A DNA stretch of 64,000 nucleotides, taken from the NCBI GenBank assembly GCA_033002965.1, contig JAURVB010013289.1:1-64000 (forward strand). The letters run 5' to 3'. Position 1 is the first letter of the stretch. Each line of letters starts with the position of its first letter. Source of the stretch: Piper betle. Lineage: Eukaryota > Streptophyta > Magnoliopsida > Piperales > Piperaceae. The translations under genes and the position numbers were made by a program. The notes beneath the pieces are model-generated. The model was not told where the DNA came from. It saw nothing but the letters and a program-made list of their open reading frames with translations, and searched no databases. Positions 11,898 to 24,426 of the stretch are shown here, piece after piece.

Positions 11898-13597
11898 ACC
11901 TCTTCCCATTTAAGAAAATTCTATCTAGGAATTTGCCTAAGTGGGTATAGACACACAACAGTATGGCACATCACACAAACAACACTCATACAATAGTGCA
12001 CACAAACATAAGTAAGGAGGTATTGACGTCCTCCACAGGGAAGAATATGAGGAATTATTGCCATATCTCATCCTCATGCTCCCAAGTAGCATCCTCAACT
12101 CCCTTCTGTGACTAGAGCACCTTCATAAGAGGTACTTTCTTCCTTTGGAGATTCTTTACATATCAATCGAGAATTCATGCAGCCTCTTCCTAGTAGGATA
12201 GGTTAGGCCAAACATCGAGGTTTTCATGGCGTAGTCTGTGAAATCTATCCAATACGTATCTCTTCACCATAAAACATGGAACACCAGATGGATGGCTGAT
12301 AGGATAGATGGAAGCGCAAGCTCATAAGCTACCTTGCCGACTCGTTTGAGTACCTCGAGGGGGCCAATATACATTGGCCTCAACTTGCCCCACCTCCTAA
12401 GTGCACGCCTCTAGTTGGAGAGATTTTTAGGAAGACGAGGTCCTCAGGGACAAAGCTAAAGCCCCTATTCTGCTGATATGCGTATACCCTCTACCTATCC
12501 TAAGCAGCTGATAGTCTCTGCCTATGCAACTCAATCATTCTCTGGGAGTCCTAAAGCAACTTTGGCCCAACTATTAAAGGCTCACCTCCCTCTAGCCAAC
12601 ATGACAACGCTCTAGAGGGCTTGCAATACAATGCCTTAAATGGTGCCATCTTCATATTAGCCTATAATTGTTTTATGCAAATTCCACCAAGGGTAGATGC
12701 TCCTCCCAAGATCCACAAAAGTCCATCAAACATGATAGGAGCAAGTCCTCTAAGATCTGAATCATCCCCTCAGACTAGCCATTAATTTGTGGGTGATAGG
12801 TTGTGCTAAACCTTGTATTCATAACATTCTCTTTGGAAAGATCTCTTGAAGGAAGAGATGAATCAAGAGTCCCTATCTAATATAATCTCCTAGGGAATCT
12901 CCATGGAGTTTGACAATCTGGTCACTGTACAAACTAGCCAATGTCTATATTGAATAGGCCATACGAATAGGGATTAAGTGTGCCGATTTCGTCAACCAAT
13001 TGACTATAACCCACATGGCATCTATCTGACGTCATGAAGGGGGTAGATGTGTCACAAAATCATATGTAATGCAATTCCCCTTCCATTCTGGTCGTGGCAA
13101 TGACTAAAAACTCCTAGTCTCTGGTACTCGGTGTTGACCGACTGACAGACAAGACATCGTGACATTGTGTTGAGGAGTCTTTCTTCAGCCTTGACCACCA
13201 ATAAGGTAGGCATAAGTCAAATACATCTTCACTAAGCCTCGATGCAACGTAAACCTCAAGTAATTGGCCTCGGGAAGGATGTCCTCACGCAATCCTAGAT
13301 TTTCTGGCACATTTGGAACATACATTAATCCGCTCATCCTTTATAGGCTATCTACATCTCTAACCAAATCAGAATAAGTCCACTTGACAAACCACTGCTC
13401 GGTAACAGATCATCTACCTGTGCCTGCCTAATATTGCCTACTACGGTCGGATTGATAGTAAGCCTTGCCAACACTGCCACAGAGTATCAGTCTACCACAT
13501 CCTCTCTCTGGTCCTCATATATCGAATACCCATAGCTGTCAATCTTGCTACACATGCAGTTGGCCTCATGCTCAGGGCATTTGCCACAACAAGCCCT
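11898..13597 (-). pseudogene. Element X: decayed integrase and chromodomain-like C-terminus
   Basis: The minus strand shows a chromovirus C-terminal motif near 12110-12070 (EDATWEHEDEM), then going upstream a GPY/F-like region and integrase core text (an ALY..PSRALSCWLEGGEPLIVGP-like stretch near 12650-12560) and 'SLPRD'-like remnants beyond. Stops and frameshifts are frequent and no long frame survives. Order and strand agree with the LTR at 9792-11897 being the 3' LTR. It is cut at about 13597 by the LTR fragment that follows. Confidence 0.65.
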
Positions 13598-14154
13598 TGA
13601 ATGACCTGCCCGTTCCAAGCAACGAGCAAGTGTTACTATATGAAACTAAATGTCTCATAAATTAATTTTCTATTAATTTTCAAGATTTTAAATAAATCCA
13701 TAACAAGAAATTTAATATACAAATGTTTGGAATAATTTAAGCCCCATGAACCGAACTAAATCCCACTGCCATGCAAATAATCTCAAGAAAGAATAGTCCA
13801 ATAATAGAGTCCACTAGCTATCCCGACTCTACCCATCCTTCCATGCTCATACCTGCGGCGACAATTCCCCGTTAGTGATAAAAACACTAAGTTGCATACT
13901 TACAAGAAATAATTAATATAATCCACAACATACGAATTACATCTTTTAGTTAATATGAGCATATGTCGAGCTCTTAATATGCTAGGAGGGGGGCCGCCCA
14001 TCTAGCTACAATCCCATGTACGTACACACACACACTACGTGGCCCTCGGCTTGTAGTTACCGATATTTGCCATTGACTCACCCTCTTGATATCACAAGTG
14101 CAGAATGAGCTGTCTTGCGCCGCTGCACCCTGTCACCCCTTTCGGCATGGGGAA
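13598..14154 (-). mobile_element. Fragment of a B/C-type LTR, cut by element C
   Basis: Starts with a decayed LTR end (TGAATGACCTGCCC, compare TGTAACGACCCGCC) and follows the element C LTR sequence up to CCTTTCGGCATGGGGAA, where the terminus of the element C LTR begins at 14155. Only the LTR's 3' part is present, consistent with element C having inserted into it. Confidence 0.7.
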
Positions 14155-16807
14155 TGTAACGACCCGCCAAAACCGAAACCGGGTGTTACTTAAAAATATA
14201 ATTTGTTGTAAACATAACATTCTAGAACATGAATTGTAATACTGCAAATAAGTCTAGAATTTATAAATCATAAAAATAAAACATGTTCTGATAGCATATG
14301 ACAATATATAAAATAACCGTCCCACAGTCTCGGACCATTTCCCATAGCCACAATTATAACACAAGAGGGTAAAAAGGAAGTCCAATTTATTATCGATTCA
14401 CCATACCTAGGTTGGTAAAAGAACCACCAACCACACTTCTATTCTTCAGTCCAAAGCTGCTCACCTGTGGAGGCAATTCCGCGTTAGTGATAAAACAACT
14501 AAGCCGCATAATTAAATGAAACAAGTCAATAAAATCCCTATTATCGTTTCAAGAGTTTTTTAGTTGTTAAGAGCCTATGCTGAGCTCGTTATATGCTGGG
14601 AGGGGTGGCCACCCCATCCAGCTACCATCCCATGCATGCGCACACATGCTACGTGGCCTACGGCCTGTAGTTACCGATATTTGTCATTGACTAACCCTCT
14701 CGGTATCACAAGTACATAATGAGCCATTTTGTGCCATTGCGCCCTGTCACCTCTTTCGGTATGGGGGCAGGTGTTCAATCCTTCAGGGGGTGCTGCCTTG
14801 TGCCAAATTGAGTCAACCCCAATTGCATTCTGGTGCATGGTGGTCAGATACTCAAGTCGACCTAGACTCCCACATAGTAATTTTAAGGGTGTGCCCCAGT
14901 GTCGGACTAAGTCAATTCCTCGACCTCGGTTGGACTTGGTCATGGTGGTCGAATCTAGGTTCAAGCCGAGCAGGGCTACACACAAGGGAAAATACAACAT
15001 TTCAAATAATTATACGGACATATATAGTTTTTAAGTGAACTCAGCTCTGTGACCAATCGAGTCTAATTTGAACAAGAACATAAAATTATACATAAGTATA
15101 ATTTTATTCAAGTAGTGCATGCAACTAAATGACTAGTATATATATATCACTATTAAAATTGAACAACATTAAATATTAAATTATTCATGTGATATAACCA
15201 TTTAAGTCCTATTTTACATTTTAAATTAATTATCTAAATCATAATTAACACTTAACAAATTATAAATTAATTATTAACTTATAAACAAATATTTAACTAG
15301 TATTATTAATATATTTTCCTTTGAGATGATACTTACTTAAACCTGATCTTGATGATTTAGTGTAATGTTATAATTTTTAATTGTTATCATTATTCACAAC
15401 AATTTAATTAATTAAATTATTCAATTAAATTATTTAAAAATAATTTGTATTATCCTAATATAAAGATAATACTAATTATTTTAAATTATTCAACTGAATG
15501 TAAGGTTCAAACCTTATTTATTTTCATTATGCTATTTAGGTTCTTTGTGAGTAGAATATAGTTTAATAACCCATTTTCTACCTTATTAACTCGTTCTAAA
15601 GTAATCATTTAATTTACTTAGTATTAAATTTAGTATGCTAAAGGTGAAATCTTTGTTTCATTAATTATTTATAACCATCCGATTTAATTTATTAATCCCT
15701 TGTAGTACACCGATTAATTATCGACCGTTTACCATTATTGTATTTTTATTACTTATTTCCATGTTGATTTCGTACAATAATTAATTAGTTTAGCAACTTT
15801 AACCCATAACCTATTAAAATAATTTATTTTTAAAGATTTACTTTAACGCATAACCCATAACCCATTAGTATTATTTTTAACTTGAGTCGGTGTTGAGTCA
15901 ATCCTTATTTACAAGTTTGCCACTCATTCTTCTTCTTCTTCCCTGACGCGTCCTCTGTCCCCGACTCCAGCCGCCTCCCTGCACCGGCATGCCTCCGGCT
16001 GCTATCAATCGTCGCCGCCCAGCCCTGGCCAGCTGTCGTCAGCTAGGTCGTCGACCCCTGGTCGACGCCCGGCCGCATTCCAGCACGCTCGGCGATGTCG
16101 GTACCACACCCAGCGCACAATTGGGTGGTCGCCTCAACACCTCTTGACCCCTATGAACCTTTCCCCGGCCAGATTGGAACCCATCGCCACCCAGAATCGG
16201 CCGGATTTCTTCACCCATCGCCATCGCCTATTTTTTCCGCCGTCACCTCTATTATTGCCATTCACTACCCCATGTCGTCATCCACACATGTGAGAACAGC
16301 CATCACTGATCAACAAAGAGTAGCAAGATCATTCTTCCAACATCGGAACTGACCGTCGCCGCTGATTCCCAACGAAGCTTGCCCGTGACTTCCTATCTTG
16401 CCAACCTTGAGAACTCGTTGGCCATTTCCCAGTTTAGTTTAGTTTCGTTCTTGTTGATTTTAAACTTTAATCCTCACAATTATCAAGCTTATTATCAAAT
16501 TAAAACATGCATGCATGAAAATAAGAATAGGGAGATAGGAAGAATACTCAAGCAAGGAAGAAGCCGGCTTCGGAAGAGGAGAAGGAAATGAGAGAATAAG
16601 GTGAAAATGACGCCCCTTCACACAATATAAAATGAGAATGACTGCTTAGAGTATGTGTGAATACACCCCACATCTATATTTTATTTAACCGGGTAAACCG
16701 CTGCAATAATAAAATATAACCGGGTAGAATTAACCGGGTAGAGAATATAATATAATTAATAATACTAATTCTCCAACATTCGGTCCTTCCCTGGACCGCG
16801 TCAAATA

Positions 16808-16844
<37 letters not shown>

Positions 16845-16860
16845 TTTAACAGTCTTTACA
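14155..16860 (-). mobile_element. Element C 3' LTR
   Basis: 2706 bp, TGTAACGACCCGCC...CAGTCTTTACA. The outer end has a (TTA)n microsatellite (16808-16850). On the minus strand a TATA-type region follows the ACCCCACAT/GTCATTTT stretch near 16620-16680. A GC-rich leader segment (about 15940-16380) differs completely from the leader segments of LTRs D/E and K, although the flanking LTR sequence aligns. Confidence 0.85.
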
Positions 16861-17395
16861 ATCTCCCCAACTTAGAAATATTTCGTCCCCGAAATGTTAT
16901 AACGGCAAGAGGACAATCATAATTAATTTTATTTCTTTAGCATTGGTTCATGCTACAGTATCGGTTCTTGCTATTACAATAATAAGAATCTTATGCCACA
17001 AATAGGCTAGGGTATTTCCTTGTCATTTCTTGTTCAGTCTCCCATGTAGCTTCCTCTGACCCCTGATTTTTCCACAATACTTTACCAAAGGAATTTCCAT
17101 GTCCCTAAGTGTCTTTATTTCTCTTGCCAGGATGCGAATTGGCTTTTCCTCGTATGTTAAATCTGATTGTATTTCTAAGTCTTCAAAATTTGTAATTACA
17201 TGACCTTCATCTCGTACATATTACTTTAGCATTGACACATAGAAAACATTGTGTACACTAGCTAGGCTTGGTGGTAATGTTAGTCTATATGCACATTTTC
17301 CAACTCGATCTAGGATTGGAAACGGTCAGTATGAATCTCGGCTTGAACTTCCCTGATGTTCTAAATTTGATCCCCCCTTCGTAGGTGTAACGACC
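16861..17395 (-). pseudogene. Element C: pol C-terminus, hairpin and polypurine tract
   Basis: Directly next to the 3' LTR the minus strand reads a polypurine tract (TTCTAAGTTGGGGAGAT) and, just upstream, the inverted repeat ATTTCG-N4-CGAAAT (16880-16895). Further upstream is decayed pol C-terminal text including the GPY/F region (GGIKFRTSGKFKPRFI, near 17390-17330). The frame is interrupted at 17395 by the chimeric insertion and resumes at 18936 with 'VGEFVYQKTSP'. Confidence 0.8.
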
Positions 17396-18003
17396 CAGCC
17401 CAAAGTGCAACGTAATGGGCTGAGTCATTTTAAAATGGGTACCCCGGAAGTTAAAGATCTCTAGTCCATTCCCACTTATAAACAGGATCTTCTCCCAGTA
17501 GGTATTAGATGTGGGACTAAGTTGAGGGATCTCACAATCCACCCACCTTAGGGAATTTCGTCCCCGAAATGCCTATTCTTGGCCCGTTGCTAGCCCCAGC
17601 CCACGACCTTCTGGCCCGTGACCGGCAGCCTAGCCAACGTTTCTAATCCAGCCCGCCATCTAACACGGAACCAGGTCAGCTCTGATACCATTTGTAACGA
17701 CCCAGCCCAAAGTGCAACGTAATGGGCTAAGTCATTTCTTTAAAATGGGTACCCCGGAGTTAAAGATCTCTAGTCCATTCCCACTTATAAACAGGATCTT
17801 CTCCCAGTAGGTATTAGATGTGGGACTAAGTTGAGGGATCTCACAATCCACCCACCTTAGGGAATTTCGTCCCCGAAATGCCTATTCTTGGCCCGTTGCT
17901 AGCCCCAGCCCACGACCTTTCCTGGCCCGTGACCGGCAGCCTAGCCAACGTTTCTAATCCAGCCCACCATCTAACACGGAACTAGGTCGGCTCTGATAAC
18001 ACC
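17396..18003 (-). mobile_element. TRIM tandem: LTR-internal-LTR-internal
   Basis: Two TRIM units in minus orientation: LTR 17396-17536 (141 bp, with a small deletion), internal 17537-17692, LTR 17693-17845 (153 bp), second internal 17846-18003. The internal part has only a tRNA-Met primer site (GGCTCTGATA on plus), a GC-rich spacer, the ATTTCG-TCCC-CGAAAT hairpin (17555-17570) and a polypurine tract. No coding capacity. The third LTR expected at 18004 is replaced by a Tekay LTR. Confidence 0.85.
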
Positions 18004-18935
18004 TGTAACGACCAGTCATTTTTCATGATATTATGGGCCTAACCGGCTAGGTGTTACTCAAAAGTAGAGTAATTATGTCAAACATTTTTTTCTAAATAAT
18101 AACATATATAAAGATCCCACAGTCTTGGACCGTTTCCCAGCAGCCACACTTATTTCTCAATTAAATAAAAAAAGGAGTTCTCATATTTATTTTGCTCCAT
18201 ACTCTGGATGTCAATCACCTAACCTCGTATCTGCACACCTGCGGAGGCAATTCCGGGTTAGTGATTACAACACTAAGTAGTATAATAGATAAAACAAAAC
18301 AAGTACATTCCACTATTTCCTTATGTTTATTTTAATATGCAGTGGAGCGATTCCGCTATACTCCAAAATAATGCGGAGGAGGTATCCGCTGTGATCCGCA
18401 CACCCCGGCCGTAGCCTTTTTGTGGGGGAGGCTACCACTACCGTCTCCAGTGCCAGTGCCTCGCACACCCCGGCCATAGCCTTTTGTGGGCTACCTATCA
18501 CTGCACTCGGGTGATTGCTATGCCCCGTTTGTGGGGACTTCTAGTGCCAGTGCCTCGCACACCCCGGCCGTAGCCTTTTTATGGGAGGCTATCACTGCAC
18601 TCCAGTGCCAATGCCTTGCACACCCCGGCCGTAGCCTTTTTATGGGGCGGCTATCACTGCACTCAGGTGATTGCTATGCCCCGTTTGTGGGGAAGCACTC
18701 ATTACCAATTCTACTGCCAGTGCCTCACACACCCCAGCCGGGGTGAGTGAGGCACAGCGATTCCTCCATCGCACTTGAAATTGAAAAATAAGTGTGGCTG
18801 CTGGGAAACGGTCCAAGACTGTGCGATCTTTATATATGTTATTATTTGGAAAAAAGTTTGACATAATTACTTTACTTTTGAGTAACACCTAGCTAGTTAG
18901 GCCCACAATATCGTGAAAAATGGCGGGTCGTTACA
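18004..18935. repeat. Inverted LTR-end pair with minisatellite
   Basis: 18004-18740 is a minus-oriented LTR 3' part including about five minisatellite units (18390-18735). The sequence then reverses: GCCTCACACACCCCAGCCG is followed by GGGTGAGTGAGGCAC. About 18771-18935 is the plus-oriented LTR terminus ending GGGTCGTTACA. The arms (about 165 bp) differ by scattered substitutions. Confidence 0.8.
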
Positions 18936-20188
18936 CTAGGAGATGTTTTTTGGTACACAAACTCCCCAACTTGGAACTCCACATCCCTCCTTCGAGTATT
19001 AGCATAACTCTTTTGTCGATCCTGAGCTGCCTTAAGCCTTTGCTAAATGAGTTCTACCTTTTTAGTGGCCTCCCTCACCATCTCTTGGCCAACTATAATT
19101 GCTTCGATAGACTCCAGCCAGCACGATGGAGATCCGCAGGACCTACCATATAGGATTCAAATGGTGCCATCCCTATACTGGCTTGGTAAGAGTTATTGTA
19201 GGTGAATTCAGCCAAAGCTAAATGTTTCTCCCAGTCACCTCCCTAGTCAAGAATGCAAGCCCTTAACAAATCTTCCATAGTTTGAATAATCCTCTCACAC
19301 TAACCATCAAATTTGGGATGATATGTTGTATTAGCTTGATTTGAGTCCCCATGGCTTTTTGGAAAACTTCCCAGAAATGTGAGGTGAATAGGGGATCTCG
19401 GTCGATGACTATCTCCTTTGGAATCCCATGCAACTTGACAATATTGCCGACATACAATCCAGCCAGGTATTTTACCGTCCTCATTGATTTTGTGGGGATG
19501 GAGTGAGCTACCTTAGTTAGTCGGTCCACAACTACCCATATGGAGTAATGCTTCTTCCAAGTCCTTGGGAGTTTGGCAATAAAATCTCATGTGACACACT
19601 CCCATTTCCAGGTTGGTATTTCTAAAGGTTGCAATAGTCCTCAACATAGTTGATGTTGGGCTTTGATCTGTTGGCAAGTCTGACACTTGGAGAAAAAATT
19701 CACAACATCCCTCTTCATCCCAATCCACAAGTAGGTTCGCTTTAAATCCTGATACATTTTAGTAACTCAAGGGTGTATCAAGAACTTTGAGCGATGAGCC
19801 TCCTCCAAGATATTCCGCCTTAGTGCATCATCCTTCGGTACATACAACCTTCCTCTAAATCTAATCACACTATTGGAATCAACTACAATGTCAGGAATCT
19901 TGTCCAACATTTCACTCAGCTCCTCAACACACATTTGTGCTAGCTTAACATGATCAACTAAATCAATGGAAATAACCAAATTTGCCAATAACCTAGTTAG
20001 TTGCTCCACAGGGTTGATAGCCACCACTTCGACTGACATGGCCCAAAGTCTAGTTGGTTGCCGACTTTTGTCCACTTTGCCTTTTTGACTCAACGCGTTT
20101 GCTACCACATTCGCATTCCCTAGATGGTATAAGATTTGGAAGTCATAGTCCTTCAAATATTCTATCCACTGCTTCGGTCGAAGGTTAA
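18936..20188 (-). pseudogene. Element C: integrase and RNase H C-terminal part
   Basis: Minus strand, from RNase H tail ([16 protein letters not shown], then a VVANALSQK version of the usual VADALSRK) through the integrase zinc-binding region to the catalytic core ([34 protein letters not shown]) and C-terminus (QKSYANTRRRDVEFQVGEF). The frame is split into pieces at 20156-19767, 19728-19513 and 19529-19263, so indels are present. It is cut at 20188 by insertion D/E and at 18936 by chimeric insertion 1. Confidence 0.85.
20184..20188. repeat. Left target-site duplication GTTAA of insertion D/E
   Basis: GTTAA here and at 36813-36817 flank the block, and the pol frame of element C is continuous across them. 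Confidence 0.85.
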
Positions 20189-20204
20189 TGTAAAGACACG
20201 GAAA

Positions 20205-20235
<31 letters not shown>

Positions 20236-22584
20236 TAATGACGTTCGACGCAGTGGGATCGAACGAGGGAAAAAATTCGTTAGCTGGATAAGTATGAATT
20301 ACGCGGTTAATTGAAAAGTAATTTTTCATTGGATAATTCTAGTTGAATCGGTCAAGTCGACTACATTATTTATCCAATTAACCATTTAACTGAACCATGC
20401 CATGTACCCATTTAACAGGTTAAGTGAAATGGTTAAGTGGACCATGTTGATTACCCATTTACCCGATTAAAGGAATTACGATGAAAGGGTGCATCCACGT
20501 ACCCTAGCCGTCATTTTATTCATTATAAAAGGAAAAGGGGGAGGGCGTCATCTACATTTTTCCTCCTTAGACAGACGCCTGATTTCCTCCTTCGCTCGGG
20601 TAATTTTCTTTCCTTTCTTTTTCTTTTGTTGCATGCATACACATGTTGCATAAATCATAAACATGATAAACATAAAAATTAAATGAGAAATCAACAAGGG
20701 AAGAAGAAAACCAGGAGGACGTCCTGCTGTTTTCCAGCAGCAACAACGCAATGTTTCCTTCCATGGTGCGGGGTTGATGTGCTGGAGGTGGGAATTGCTC
20801 CCGACGGTGATGCTGGCCGGATGGAGTCACCTTGGAGGGCCAAAACAGACCGTCAAGGAGGCACACAGGTCTGAAATCCGAGGGGAGAACAAGTCGGTGT
20901 TGCCATGGGTGGTGTTGCTGGCCAGACGTGGATCTGCCATGGAAAGTGCAGCTGGTCGTCACCTGGGGTGGTGCTGGTCGTCACCTTGATGGGGCAGGAC
21001 ATGGTCGCCATGGCTGCTGGTCGGCCACCATTAATGGTGAAATTAAGGTCCCCATATAGGGTGTAGTCCGAGTTTCATGAGATAGCAGCGGATAAAGATT
21101 GGATCTTTGGGGTTTTTCCAATCGGATCAGTGGGGTAGATAGAAGATGGGGTCTGAAATTGGGTGGAAGGAAAAGAAGGCATGCTGGTCTGGTGCTGTTT
21201 ATGTGGCCGACTAGAGTAGTCGTCATGGGTCTGGTCGGGTGCTGTTTATGTGGCCGACTAGGGTAGACGCCATGGGTCATGGCCTGATTATGTGACCGAC
21301 ATGGAGTGACCATGGTCAGGTCGGGGTTGCTGATTGGGTGGCCGGAATGGGGTCGCCAAGGACTGGTTGAGGGTTGCCATGTGGTGGCCAAGTTGGAGAC
21401 GCCATGGCAGCAAATGGAGGCCGCCACGTTACTAGTTGGTCGCCATGCATGGTGAAAATACCAGCTTTCACGGGTTGACTACAATAAAGCTGGGAGCTTT
21501 GGGGTCGTTAAATGAATTGTTAAAGTAGAATGGCAACCAGGTAAATATGGGAGAACTCGATGCGGTTGAGTTAGAATATAATGGTAAATACAAAAGAATT
21601 AAGTATGGGACATGTTAATAATTAAACTATCAATTAGATAATGGGGATTTCGATGGGGATAATTAATAATTAATTATCATTAGAATTGCTGAAAATTTTA
21701 TAAGAAATGAAGACTAACATGAACTAATTACATCATTTAAAATTGATAGTATATTAGTCATTTACGTTCCATGTAGGTTCATGCAAAATAAAATTATACT
21801 AATGTATAATTTTATGCCCTCATTCAGATTAGGGTTCATGGGTCACAGTTAGACGAAATCAGAAGTCAGGTACGTATATTAGGTAGAACATCATATTTTC
21901 CTTATTAGTAGCCTAGGTCGGCCTGATCCCAGATTCAGCCACCATGCACCGAGTAAAATCGGGGTCAAAGAATTGACTCAGTCTGACACTTCGTCGTATT
22001 ATGTGCACAAAGATTGTAATGCATTAACATTGTTTTCAACTAGTGACAGCCACCCCATAAAAAGGCTACGGCCGGGGTGAGCAAGGCACAACGATTCCTT
22101 GATCGCACTGGAGTGCAGTCATAGCCTCCCAATAAAAAGGCTATGGCCGGGGTGTGTGAAGCACTGGCACTAGACTTGGCAGTAAGGACTTCCCCACAAA
22201 CAGGGCATAACAATCACTTGAGTGCAGTGATAGCCTCCCCATAAAAAGACTACGGCCGGGGTGTGCGAGGCACTGGCACTAGAACTGGTAGTGATAGCTT
22301 CCCCACAAACGGGACATAGCAATCACCTGAGTGTAGTGATAGCTTCCCTATAAAAAGGCTACGGCCGGGGTGTGCAAGGCACTGGCACTGGAGTGCAATG
22401 ATAGCCTCCCCATAAAAAGGCTGCGGCCTGGGTGTGCGAGGCACTGGCACTAGAATTGGCAGTGAGAGGTTCCTAACAAACGGGGCATAGCAATCACCTA
22501 AGTGCAGTGAAAGCTTCCCCACAAAAAGGCTACGGCCGGGGTGTGCGAGGCACTGGCACTGGAGACGGTCGAGGTGTGCGGATC
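20189..22584 (+). mobile_element. Element D 5' LTR, truncated
   Basis: Starts TGTAAAGACACGG with an ATA microsatellite and has a TATA-type region near 20516-20535 (CATTATAAAAGG). The GC-rich leader is about 20690-21450 and the minisatellite about 22045-22560. It ends at GTGTGCGGATC, where the terminus of element E begins; the D 3' LTR continues ACAGCGGATACC at the equivalent point. Confidence 0.85.
22045..22560. repeat. LTR minisatellite, element D 5' LTR
   Basis: About seven units built on GGCTACGGCCGGGGTGTG plus AGGCACTGGCACTGG, alternating with units containing CCCCACAAACGGGG-type inverted repeats. More diverged than the element E copies. Confidence 0.85.
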
Positions 22585-22777
22585 TGTGAAGACCCGAAAA
22601 AAATAATAATAATACTAAAAATATAATATAATAATAATAATAATAATAATAACGTTCGACACGGTGGGATCGAACGTGGGGAAAAAATTTCGTTAGCTGG
22701 TTAGGTATCAATCACCCTGTTAATTGAGAAGTAATTTCTAACTGAACGATTCTACTTGAATCGGTCAAGTTGACCAC

Positions 22778-22902
22778 ATTATTTATCCATCTAACCATTT
22801 AAGTGAACCATACCATGTACCCATTTAAGAGGTTAAGTGAATTATTTATCCATTTAACCATTTAAGTGAATCATACCATGTACCTATTTAAGAGGTTATG
22901 TG
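22778..22902. repeat. 62-bp tandem duplication specific to the E 5' LTR
   Basis: ATTATTTATCC...AGAGGTTA appears at 22778 and again at 22840; the E 3' LTR has it once (from about 30107). It arose after, or during, E's insertion. Confidence 0.8.
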
Positions 22903-22997
22903 AAATTGTTAAGTGAATCGTATTGATTACCCAATTACCCGATTAAAGGAATTGCGGTGAAAGGGTGTTTCCACAAACCCTAGCCGTCAATTCATTC

Positions 22998-23006
22998 TTT
23001 ATAAAA
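22998..23006 (+). promoter_or_regulatory. LTR TATA box, element E 5' LTR
   Basis: TTTATAAAA preceded by the conserved CCCTAGCCGTC segment and followed by GAGAAGGGGAGGGCG. The same arrangement occurs at 30267-30275 and in LTRs C, D, H and K, which supports it as the element's Pol II promoter. The start site is inferred to lie about 30 bp downstream. Confidence 0.65.
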
Positions 23007-24426
23007 GGAGAAGGGGAGGGCGTCTTCTACATCTTTCTCCTCCTTGGACAGATGCTGGCTTTCCTCCTTCGCTCGGGTAATTCCTTTTCCTTTCTTTTTC
23101 TTTTGTTGCATGCATACACATGTTGCATAAATCATAAACATGTTAAACATAAGAATCAAATGAGAAATCAACAAGGGAAGAAGAAAACCAGGAGGACGTC
23201 CTGCTATTTTTGCAGCAGCAACAACACCATCCTCCATCCTTGTGAGTAGGGTTGACGTGCTGGAAGTAGGGAGTGTTCCCAGCGGTGCTGCTGGCCGGAC
23301 AGAGTCGCCTTGGGTGGCCGAGTCAGACCGGCGGGGAGAGATGTAAATCAGGAAGTGTAGGGAGACCAGGTTGGTGTTGATTGGGTGGTGTTGCTGGCCA
23401 GACGTGAATCCGCCATGGAAAGGGCAGACTGGTCGTCACTTGGGGTGGTGCTGGTCGTCACCTTGATGGGGCAGGACATGGTCGCCATGGCTGCTGGTCG
23501 GCCACCATGAATGGTGAAATTAAGGTCCCCATGTAGGGTGTAGTCCGAGTTCCATGAGACAGCAGCGGATAAAGGTTGGATCTTTGGTGTTTTTCCAATC
23601 AGATTAGTGGGGTAGATAGAAGATGGGGTCTGAGATTGGGTGGAAGGAAAAGAAGACGGGCTGGTCGGGTGTTGTTTATGTGGCTGACTCGAATAGTCGC
23701 CATGGGTCTGGTTGGGGTTGCTGTTTGGGTGGCCAGGATGGGGTCACCAAGGACTGGTTGAGGGTTGCCATGTGGTGGCCAATTTGGTGACGCCATAGCA
23801 GCAAATGGAGGCCGCCACATTACTGGTTGGTCGCCATGCATGGTGAAAATACCGGCTTTTGCTGGTTGATTACAATAAAGCTGGGAGCTTTGGGGTCGTT
23901 AAATGAATTGTTAAAGTGGGATGGCAACCAGGTCAATATAGGAGAACTCGATGCGGTTGAGTTAGAATATAAGGTAAATACAAAAGACTAAAGTATGGGA
24001 TATGTTAATAATTGAATTATCAATTAGATAATGGGGATTTGGATGGGGATAATTAATAATTAATTATCATTAGAATTGCTGAAAATTTAATAAGAAATAA
24101 AGACTAACATGAACTAATTACATCATTTAAAATTGATAGTATATTAGTCATGTAGTTGCATGTAGGTTCATGCAAAATAAAATTATACTAATGTATAATT
24201 TTATGCCCTTATTCAGATTAGGGTTAACGGATCATAGTCAGACGAAATCACAAGTCAGGTACGTATAATAGGTAGAACATCGTATTTTCCTTGTTGGTAG
24301 CCTAGGTCGGCCTGAGCCCAGATTCGACCACCATGCACCGAGTGCAACTGGGGTCAAAGAATTGACTCAGTCCGACACTGGGTCGTATTATGTGCGTAAA
24401 TTGTGTAATGCATCGACATTGTTTTG

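Larger units (their letters stand above)
17396..18935 (-). mobile_element. Chimeric insertion 1: tandem TRIM joined to inverted Tekay LTR pieces
   Basis: A 1540-bp insertion in element C pol, flanked by GTAGG (17391-17395) and CTAGG (18936-18940), a 5-bp duplication with one mismatch. The left part is a miniature retroelement array; the right part is the 3' end of a minisatellite-bearing Tekay LTR in minus orientation (18004-18740) followed by the same LTR end in plus orientation (about 18741-18935). The last 165 bp therefore form an inverted repeat with 18004-18165. Both outer ends are the same kind of LTR terminus (TGTAACGAC... and ...GTCGTTACA). The TRIM internal region joins the LTR exactly at a primer-site-like sequence (GGTGTTATCAGAGCC on minus). 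Confidence 0.8.

Noticed and set aside
23599..23841. Conserved 80-codon frame repeated in LTRs D and E (also 30869-31111)
   Set aside because: Present only because the LTRs are copies of each other; it lies antisense in the leader and shows no family.
24290..24350. GTCGAATCTGGGC-type phrase in LTRs resembling a tRNA T-arm / B box
   Set aside because: No matching A box, acceptor stem or anticodon arm at tRNA spacing; it is part of the general LTR sequence.
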